DNA of 64,000 bases from Plectrocnemia conspersa (Eukaryota; Arthropoda; Insecta; Trichoptera; Polycentropodidae), in NCBI GenBank assembly GCA_009617715.1, contig VTFK01000152.1, positions 1,240,001-1,304,000 on the forward strand, in the 5' to 3' direction. Positions 56,221 through 64,000 of this stretch are shown here, one piece after another. The translations under genes were made by a program, and so were the position numbers. How positions within the stretch are numbered: position 1 is the stretch's first letter; each line of letters starts with the position of its first letter. The notes under the pieces are model-generated. The model saw nothing but the letters and a program-made list of their open reading frames with translations. It did not search any database and was not told the origin of the DNA.

Positions 56221-57775
56221 TTTATTTAATTGTTAGAATAATAACAAGCCCTTAGTTAGTATTCTTACAGCACACCGACAATATGCCTTAAGCAGTGAAC
56301 TTCGTTGCAAAACTGTTCGAAATGTCAAAAGTTACAAGCCCTGAAAATCGTTAGAATGGCAATCAAAAGGAGACGCATATTAAAAAATTGTATTAAATTG
56401 TAACTTATTATTAATAATAATTAGATTAACGCTGCATCTTATCTTTAAAATAAATTCTATCTATTGTACATTACGCATATATATCATCGAATAATCATGA
56501 TGTATGATCATGATTTCAAATTCATGCTGGCTCTGTCCGTTTATATAATTTATGTCTTAGCACTTGATTATCTCGATACGGCGGCACTTTCAAAGTCGAT
56601 ACAAACTCGTAACAATTTCCTGTACGCTGTGGATTGAACGCTTTTATTGTCAATATATATTAATGAACATGTAGTACATGTAAAGAATACGGATATCGCG
56701 CGTATGCTCGTTAAGCTCTCTCCTCGCGAACGAGTCATTAGTCGAAAGCGCTCTCGCAAAGCTGACAAATCGAAAACTCGAACGAACAATACGATGCGTG
56801 AAGGGTCGTATTCTGTGCGTATGGGTGTGTGATAAATACATTATCGTCTGGGGAAAAATGAAAATTAATTTATTATTTCCACCCTCGCAGAAGCCTTATA
56901 TTCGAAGCTCGTCCTCTTCCCATACATCATCCAACGCCCCGATATCGATTTCATGATGGTTGTGGTGGCAAATACACCTCTTTAATGTAACGTTTCCATT
57001 CGCCGTTATTTTGCGACACTTGAATCCATCCGCGGCTGTACAATGAGACTGATTCCATCCTCTCCCCCCCGGCGGTAATCCCATTGTTATGGAGAAGTTA
57101 TCGTCTCATTTCCTGACCAGAACTCTTTCCTGTCCGGGGCCCGTAACTTGCTTGCCCGCTTTCATGCTTGCCTCGTATGTTTTAATACGTCGAATCGAAC
57201 GGCGAACTTACAGCTGAAACGGCATTGTTCTTTAATAGTAGCGATCGTTCAGAATTAACGTTTAGACGAATTCGATTTCCCGCAGCGACCTGTCTTGTAA
57301 ATAGATGTGCTTACAAATTTGAATTGTATATTATATAAAAGTTAACTCATTGTACTTAATTCTTTAATTTGTAATGGATTGAACTCATTGTGTTTATTTA
57401 TTTAAATTAAATTAAGACCATAATGACGTAACACGATGGTCCCACAATAAAAAAACGAGAAAATAATAAAATTTATGTAACTATATAATAAAACTCAGTG
57501 GCGAATTTAAAAGAAGCTAAAGAGAATTTGTCAAATACTTATTCGGTGCACACTGTACGACGTCCCTGCGGATGCGTATTATCAATTAGAGTGTGCGTGG
57601 TGCGAAAACGATCCATGGTTATTCGAATTACTTGCTCGGATGGACGTTTTCGGCTTCAGGAATAATTTTTAACGCTGCTTTGCGTGCAGCAGATTCTCTG
57701 CGAACGAAAATTTTTTTTCGAAGTAAACTCAATTAAAGCTTCCTATTTTTCCCAGAATATATGGTTATGGTATCA
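56221..57775. other. Gene-free; island at about 56,560-57,310
   Basis: Overlapping plus and minus frames at 56,568-56,841 and a minus frame at 56,896-57,084 are unrecognised. CpG words are frequent. The remainder is AT-rich. Confidence 0.3.
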
Positions 57776-57817
57776 CGATGGGAATTAATTTTTTTTTAAA
57801 AAAATTAATTCCCATCG
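57776..57817. repeat. Perfect 42-bp palindrome, 20-bp arms
   Basis: CGATGGGAATTAATTTTTTT and its exact complement are separated by two bases. Long perfect palindromes are unstable in genomes, so this is either recent or a small fold-back insertion. Confidence 0.8.
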
Positions 57818-58400
57818 TCGTTTCAGTTCCAAGAGTTCCGACATTTCTTTAATTTTTAATTTTGTATATATTCAACCATTCACTTTTTGAGCAAAAATCG
57901 TGTTTTTGATCTAATGATCAAAAAAATCCGGTCAATCATTTTGAGTTCTGCCGCGCTCGAGATCAGCTTGAGATGATTCAGAAGTAATGCATGTATATTC
58001 AGTAACAATTTCTTTTGAAACAGTAAAAATAGGTGCCGGAACGCTGTTCCACCACGTTACTTGGACAAAAAAGCCCCATTCATCCCGATGTGTTGCATAG
58101 CGCTAAAAGGGCCAAGTTTTGAAGTGTTCGCAGTCTCTTTCAAATTATTTTATTATGCAGTACCTATCCGCCTTTGCGTGTTTTTTTGCTTGTTCGATCG
58201 ATCCGTAAGTTGCGTAGGTCGTTCGTCAAAAATTTAAAAATCCCATCCAGAACCCTTCAGGCCCGTGGAACGCGGAGCTCCTTATTAATTCAGGAACCGT
58301 GCGGAAAAGCGAGATCTAACCCCGCGATTATTACAATTAACCCCTTTCATAAATCTTGTATTCGGCCCGAGGCACCGACGTGAAATATTAAATTGCCAAT
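57818..58400. other. Gene-free; GC-richer patch (58,020-58,385)
   Basis: GTGCCGGAACGCTGTTCC at 58,034 resembles GTGCTGGAACTCCGTTCC at 19,357, a possible minor shared repeat. A 69-codon frame (58,174-58,383) is unrecognised. Confidence 0.3.
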
Positions 58401-58404
58401 TGAT

Positions 58405-58490
58405 TTTTTAACTCAATTAATATTTTTCTCTTTTATCGTTTCAGGTAAGAGCAGCGGGGCGAAGCAACTTTGGTAATCGGGTGTTACAAT
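58405..58490 (+). promoter_or_regulatory. Candidate zero-length (recursive) splice site 2
   Basis: TTTTTCTCTTTTATCGTTTC followed by AG|GTAAGAG puts a strong polypyrimidine-AG acceptor (58,443-58,444) directly against a near-consensus donor. TTAACTC about 30 bases upstream could serve as branch point. Immediately downstream is AGCAGCGGGGCGAAGCA, nearly the same as at 29,592. This fits the published ratchet-point consensus for long insect introns (pyrimidines-CAG-GTAAG); without a gene model it remains a motif match. Confidence 0.35.
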
Positions 58491-59956
58491 ACTCGTTAAT
58501 TAAAATGTCCCATGGAAAACGTGAGTACAATGGATATCGACTTCCCACGACCGAACCGGTTTTTGTACGTTTATGTATATATATATAAAATACATAGAAG
58601 AACCATTAAAATTCCACGTAGAACCTTCCGATGCATCGTAGGATTTTTGGGTCAAACGCTGCCACAGATGTTCGGATAGTATTCTAGTTAGCTACAAACA
58701 TATTATATATGTGACGTGGCATATGTTGGAAATAATATTCAATTTTATGTCATTCGCATATTTAGAATATTATACGTTTTGGGCTACAATGTTACTTGGA
58801 TAGAATGGACAAAGGTTTTTGTTCGCAAAGAATTGCAGTTGTCGTTCTGCATTACAATTTATAATAATATCCATTCTTGGATAGACTTCCTGGAATTATT
58901 TATATTTGTGTTTGTCTGGGACAATAAGGTTGCAGTGTTAAAAAATAGGTTTTTCAACATTTTTTTAAGGAATAGAGATTAATTCTAAAGAATGCTTTAT
59001 TTGAGCCTAACTTTGACTTTGCAGATCATAAATAAAAACTGAACCACGAAATATGCGCTTATAAAAAAATTCTATAACATCCTTTGACCAATTTAAATAA
59101 TTTTTTGAATAGTTACTCTTTATGACCCTGTATTTAATTTTATCCGTTCCTAATTTTGATTATATACCTTCACCAAATGGATAACATGATTACTCTTTAG
59201 CGCAGTGTTTATTCATTAATTTAATGACACTTGTATACAAACATTTCAATAGTATAAAACACATTACTAATTTTGTTTGTAATATTAAATCTTTTTATGG
59301 TTAACTTTTTCTTAGTGTTTTATTAATGGCTTAATTTCATATAATACAAGTGTCGCTTTAAATAGGCTAAACCTTAAATATCCATTTCTCAACAACAACC
59401 ACAAAAAATGTTTCTATATAGATAACCATAAATATACTCTTATACTACCTATTTTCATATCGAGTGGATATCATATCGCAATTTTCAAAAAATATTTGAT
59501 TCTTTACTATCACCAGAAGACCCAAAAAAACACCCTCAACCAAATTCATTAAAAAGTTTTTAACGTTAAATTTAAATTAAATTTGCAGCACATGTGTGCG
59601 TTTATTTTTGCCGTAATTCTGCGAGATGTAGTCTACAAGTCATCTAGATTCTATTATAGAAGATCAGATTGAAATTTTAAAATTTATATCTCTGTTAATG
59701 AACATGCTTAAAGTGATAAAAGCTGTTTTTCTGTGTCGTCTCGGTCGAGACTTGGCGTAGCTCTGCTCGGTGCAAGTTCGGCTAAACTCTTGTTTACTAC
59801 AAGTTGGAAGCGAAGTGGTGGTTCTAAATAAAATATATTCCTGATGGAAGATTTTGATGAATAAATTAAATACAGCTGTGTTAGAGCTTATGTATCCATT
59901 GAGATTTAGAGAAAGTTTAAAGTCTTTCCAGTTTTTGATCATCGAATTCTGTTATT
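58491..59956. other. AT-rich, gene-free
   Basis: Frames of 88 (58,716-58,982) and 92 codons (59,664-59,942) are unrecognised. No repeats noticed. Confidence 0.35.
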
Positions 59957-60872
59957 TGAATATTCAAATAATTGATCAAATTAATTTATAAAACCTCGAA
60001 AAAAAAATTTAAAAATCTTCTAATGTAATAATTTGTATACATGAGCAACACATGTAGTCTTTTTTTTTCTTTTAATATACCCAAGTGACTAGTGCCCCTT
60101 TACAATTCATGCGTCTTTATTTTGTTTCGAAATTCGAGACAATGGGACGCTTTTTCAAAAAAAGAAAAAATGCTTTTACGCCTTCGAAAAAATATTTGAA
60201 TATCGGCCGTATCTACTATGACCGAAATTCAAAGAATTCGTTTGTTGAACTTTATTATTGTTTAACGTTTATCTCAAAAACAAGTGTACGTCATAAATGT
60301 TTGTGGTTTCAAGACGCAAAAAAATATTTCAATCAGATTAATAATTTAATCGCGTTCTATTTATTTCTATTTATTTAATTTATATCCAACTCTGCAAAAA
60401 ATATGTACATACATACATCAAATTTATTCCAAACATTATAAATTATTGTATATACAATAAATTCGATAAAATTATCTATTTAAAATGTTCCATCAATTTT
60501 GGTGAATTAATTCAATCGCAGATTGTGATTCGAAAAAGCTGAAATGATTTTCGTGATCAAAAATTATGTAAAATAATAAATTCAGCATTTTTTTGGCGCC
60601 CTCGCTGATCATTAATTCACGCAGTATTGTGTTATGCACATTTTATATAATTAAAAAAGCTTAACGATTATGAAAGTAAATACTAATTAATTAAAATAAT
60701 TATTATTATTAACCAATAATTATGCCTTAATTAAATAATATTTTACAGACAATTATTTGCTTTTTTGCACTAATTGGTTAAATAAATTAATATTAATAAA
60801 TTACGAGTTTATTTGAATTTTCAAATATTTTATTAATATTGTATTCAATATTCGAATAGTTGAGAACCCTAA
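59957..60872 (+). mobile_element. Repeat family C, copy 2 (hAT-like, non-autonomous)
   Basis: Collinear with 17,158-18,003 and ending ATTCGAATAGTTGAGAACCC then TAA. The reverse complement of this end (TTAGGGTTCTCAACTATTCG) matches the opposite terminus seen at 30,246, giving a TIR of about 20 bp or more. The 97-codon plus frame 60,085-60,378 is not preserved in the other copies and is unlikely to be coding. Confidence 0.6.
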
Positions 60873-61355
60873 TGGTAACACAATGTTCGTTATGGTCTAG
60901 CCATTCGAAATGTGTAAAATTGGCAATAATGTAGTTCGGTACCAATGGCATTGTTATGAATCGGATTTATTTGTATTTGGCACCGACCATTCAGTTCCTT
61001 TTTGCAAGTGCTTTTAAAGGGTGTAATATATGTCCGTTCAGATACGCAATCGTTTGTGTAACGTGAAAAGAAAAACATCTTTAGTTAAAGGTCACAAATA
61101 AATTAAGGTATTAGGCAAGACCTTTCCTTTAATTTCGTCGCAACTGTCTCGGCATTATTGTGTTGCTGATATAAAAAAATATCATATAGATTTCTAAAAA
61201 TCTGTCTTTTTAAATATATTTATATAATATAATATTGTCGCCATATTTTTACAAAATAAGTTAAGCAAATAATAGTTAGCTTTATAACATATATATTAAA
61301 ATAAAAGCAAATAAACATGTATATTTTTCATTAGTTTAAATGTAATTTTATTAAC
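60873..61355. other. AT-rich, gene-free
   Basis: No feature recognised. Confidence 0.35.
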
Positions 61356-61975
61356 TGTTTCAGTCAAATAGATATATATTTCTACTAGTGAAAATATAAT
61401 TTAAGTGACAGGTGGTAGTGAAAATACATATAATATATGCTGCTCTAAAATGTTTATGAAACTCAATTTGAAAGTTGCGAAACACGTCCATTTGCTGTTC
61501 AAACCCAACTCTAACCTAATGAGAGTTTAAACACTAAAGTTAGTTTTATATCTTTCGTTAGGTCTAGTTGTGTTTGGTTAATTCGCTTAGTTAGGTTTTG
61601 GTTTGAGCAGCAAACGGACGTTTCGCAACTTTTATAATGAATGTATATTTTTCATGGAAGTTTTATTTTCACTAGTATAAACATAATTTTAAAATGTTTC
61701 AACGATCGATTTATATTTTCACTGGTCATCATTAGTGAAATCGGTATATGTACGCTCGCAATATTTGCCAAGTGATGTGTCGCCCTTAAAGACCTTTACT
61801 AACTTAACGTTTCACGCCTGTCAGGCGTGAAACGTGAAAAAGAGTGACGTAAGTAATGGTCTTTAAGGGCGACACATTTTTTTCACACTTAAACTTATAA
61901 TTTTACTAGCAAGTGTCAAACAGTTTATATATTCACTAGTATAAATATAAATTTACTGATAACACACATTCACTA
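61356..61975 (+). mobile_element. Fold-back family A, longest copy, with a nested hairpin element
   Basis: Flank with ATTTCTACTAGTGAAAATAT, then the AAACTCAATTTGAAAGTTGC block, arm GTTGCGAAACACGTCCATTT (61,477), paired hairpins of AAACCCAACTCTAACC / GGTTAGG-type sequence, and the opposite arm AACGGACGTTTCGCAAC ending 61,630. Right of it are repeated TTTTCACTAG / CTAGTATAAA words until 61,970. This copy best defines the family (core about 190 bp; with flanks about 600 bp). Confidence 0.65.
61776..61876. mobile_element. ~100-bp hairpin MITE nested in the fold-back element
   Basis: TGTGTCGCCCTTAAAGACC at the left is the exact complement of GGTCTTTAAGGGCGACACA at the right. In the centre CGTTTCACGCCTG, one base, and CAGGCGTGAAACG form a second perfect palindrome (61,807-61,835). 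It interrupts the CTAGTGAAA-type flank of the family A copy, so it inserted later. Superfamily unknown. Confidence 0.75.
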
Positions 61976-63285
61976 TAACATGGGCTTTTAAATTCGCGTT
62001 GTACACTCATAATTTTGCGCTTATTTTTTTTTCATTGTAAAAAATCAAAATTATTTATCTGATAAAATTAAATGTCAGTCGTTGTGTTTCGCACATTTAA
62101 AAATATATTTTTAGATCATTTCTTTTTGAGAAATTTTTGCTATTCTAGTTGAAAACCTTGAGTTGTTTTAAAGTGCTGTAGCTTTATATGTAATAAATAT
62201 TAATTACTAATATTAGTGCTTCTTTTTTAAATTTATTTTAACTATGATGCACACTCAATGATCATATTAATAAATGTGTCATCACTGTAGTTTTTTCCCA
62301 AATAATTTTGAAAAATATTTTTATCTATAGATCCGCAGCTTACTTAGTATTATTTCGGAGAAAATCACAGGATGATGCAAATTCCATGTTTTGCGAAACG
62401 TCATAGAGAGACAATATAAACAACGCAGTACATCCGTTAAAAATATTTTTTTTACTATCAAGATGTACATATAATTTATTTTAAAAAAGCGACAATTATT
62501 CAGTTTTAATGACGTTAAATTAAATCCTGGTCATCGCGCTAGTAATTTTATGAACATATTTTTAAGGCGTTCATGACTCATCTGTATACTACTTATTAAA
62601 GTACGTAGTTTTTTATATGATTTTGTATAAAGACATTCTGTTTTGGGATAACTTAATATTTTTTTGCGTAGTATACATTTTCCATTACGTTTGAACACAT
62701 TTCCACTGTGATTTGTTTAGATGGTTTGTTAGCGTACTCATTCATTTAAGTAACCCCATAGAAAAATCTGGCACGCTCAAACTATGGAAACGAGGGGGTC
62801 GATCGATAACACCAGATGACATAATTCGGCCTGGATATACGTCCCTTAGAATTCACTGTATGAGACCTTACTAAAGCCACTGATGCTGTAAACATTGTTG
62901 ATCGGTTTCAATCAGAAAGTAAATTCGTACAATATCATCCACAATTGACAGTAACCGCGTATTTATTAGCATCCTTAAAAATGGTCCCAAAATGTTTCCA
63001 CTCCATATGCATATCATAAGGAGATCAATAATGTATTATCATTGGATAACGGCTGTTCTGTTTGTTTCCTAATCCACTGATGTAATATAATAGATCGAAA
63101 AAACGTTTAACGTCTATGGACTTTCATCAAAACAGAGCGATAATTAAATTACAACTGACGGCATTTGATTCTGCATAGTGTTTGCTTTAGAGGATTTTTT
63201 TGCCCTTACATAAAAAAAAACATGGGCTTATAAATCCTGAACCAGCATATATCTTACTTGGGAGATTCAAAAATAATGTTCAGAC
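61976..63285. other. AT-rich to mixed, gene-free
   Basis: Nothing convincing. A plus frame near 62,810 (TPDDIIRPGYTSLR) faintly recalls LINE endonuclease sequence but is too short to call. Confidence 0.3.
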
Positions 63286-64000
63286 TTGAATAACTCAGAC
63301 TTTTTTATTTCTGCAATATGCAACATATCGCCCCGCTCGTATCCCAAGCGCCACACTATTCCCGAATATATAATATTATGCAATACGTTTCCTAATTTAT
63401 CTGCCTCTCGGCAACTTTCCCGAATGGCCCGTGGCGGTCTGCCGAGGATACCGCCTGTATCGCGAACGTTGTAAAATCCTGAAACTGCACATTCCAATAT
63501 CGCTCGGGGGGTGAAAGCAGGCAATATAAATTCAGACGTATTCGGGAGGGGCTTCGAATTTTTCGCCGGCCGTTTTCCGGCTAGAAATTCTCGAGCAGGA
63601 AAAACAAATCCGATTGGCGCTAACGTGTTTTCTCACCGTGTGTAAAGCGTGTTTGTTTTCCGGCTTGCACACCTGTTTCCTGCGCCTTAACATCCGGCGA
63701 CGGGTATCCTGCCGCCGGAAAGCGGGCCGCAACTGCCGAAGAGACGTCGTGCCCCGGGTGCTGTTGCATAATCGGCCGGATTACAAAGGGTCGCCGATTC
63801 TAGGGGGCGGTGAATGTTTTTCCGACGATAAAAAAATATACACAACGCCGACGGCGTGAAAATGCTGTAAACGCGACTTAATGACGAAATCAAATTTGAT
63901 GGCACTTTTTAAAAATATGCTGTGCAAGTCGAAAGAAACAACGTAAATGATGGTAATTGCATAATTGCCCTAACATTGTTTTTCCATCATCATCTATATA
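63286..64000. other. GC-richer island at the right end of the window (to about 63,900)
   Basis: Five overlapping frames in both directions (63,267-63,905) are unrecognised and reflect composition. It resembles the other islands; what follows lies outside the window. Confidence 0.3.

Noticed and set aside
60085..60378. 97-codon plus-strand frame
   Set aside because: Inside repeat family C and interrupted in the collinear copy at 17.3 kb.
1..64000. CRISPR arrays, rRNA genes, intact tRNA genes, bacterial operons
   Set aside because: No regularly spaced short repeats, no rRNA core sequence, no foldable tRNA with both boxes and an acceptor stem, and gene organisation is eukaryotic.
1..64000. Well-known conserved insect microRNA precursors
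   Set aside because: I looked by eye for mature sequences such as let-7, miR-1, miR-8, miR-9, miR-10, miR-124 and bantam on both strands and saw none; this is not an exhaustive search.

Overview
This window looks like AT-rich nuclear DNA from an insect (or another arthropod). No complete host gene can be recognised in it. The evidence for an insect is a full-length Jockey-clade non-LTR retrotransposon with typical insect ORF1 zinc knuckles, many decayed LINE pieces, piggyBac-like and hAT-like non-autonomous elements, and gene-free DNA in which very AT-rich stretches alternate with GC-richer islands of a few hundred bases. I cannot name the order. There are no bacterial-type operons, rRNAs, intact tRNAs or CRISPR arrays.

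Layout. Bases 1-9.8 kb hold a LINE remnant (1.1-1.4 kb), a fold-back element (2.1 kb), a piggyBac-type MITE (2.36-2.66 kb), two more LINE pieces (3.1 and 5.7-6.1 kb), a tRNA-like sequence (4.5 kb), a repeat called here family D (6.4-7.1 kb) and part of a repeat called family C (7.4 kb). From 9.8 to 19.6 kb there are GC-richer islands, a second fold-back element copy, a LINE remnant (16.4-16.9 kb) and a family C copy (17.2-18.0 kb). The dominant feature is the Jockey-like element on the minus strand at about 19.7-23.9 kb, with gag-like ORF1 and endonuclease/reverse-transcriptase ORF2. Every reading-frame break I found in it falls in an A/T homopolymer.

From 24 to 41 kb come a promoter-like island, a third fold-back copy followed by a reverse-transcriptase scrap, a 1.06-kb TIR transposon (family B, with a second copy at 40.4-41.5 kb), a 1.74-kb piggyBac-like element sitting between ~70-bp direct repeats (29.7-31.4 kb), another LINE remnant (35.3 kb) and an imperfect tandem array (37.3-38.1 kb). 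From 41 to 64 kb come further LINE remnants (43.8, 49.3, 53.5-54.2 and 55.6-56.2 kb), a second family D copy (54.2-55.1 kb), a second nearly full family C copy (60 kb), more fold-back copies (46.9 and 61.4 kb, the latter with a nested hairpin element) and more islands.

The elements do not form a pathway; this is a record of nested insertions. The main hints of host-gene function are indirect. Two sites on the plus strand (29,559 and 58,444) have a pyrimidine-rich 3' splice acceptor fused directly to a GTA-type donor, as in recursive splicing of very long introns. There is also a short terminal-exon-like reading frame on the minus strand at 55.4 kb and a TATA box plus strong 5' splice donor on the minus strand at 24.2-24.3 kb. 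The window may therefore lie inside a long intron or in intergenic DNA of a sparsely coding region. That is inference.
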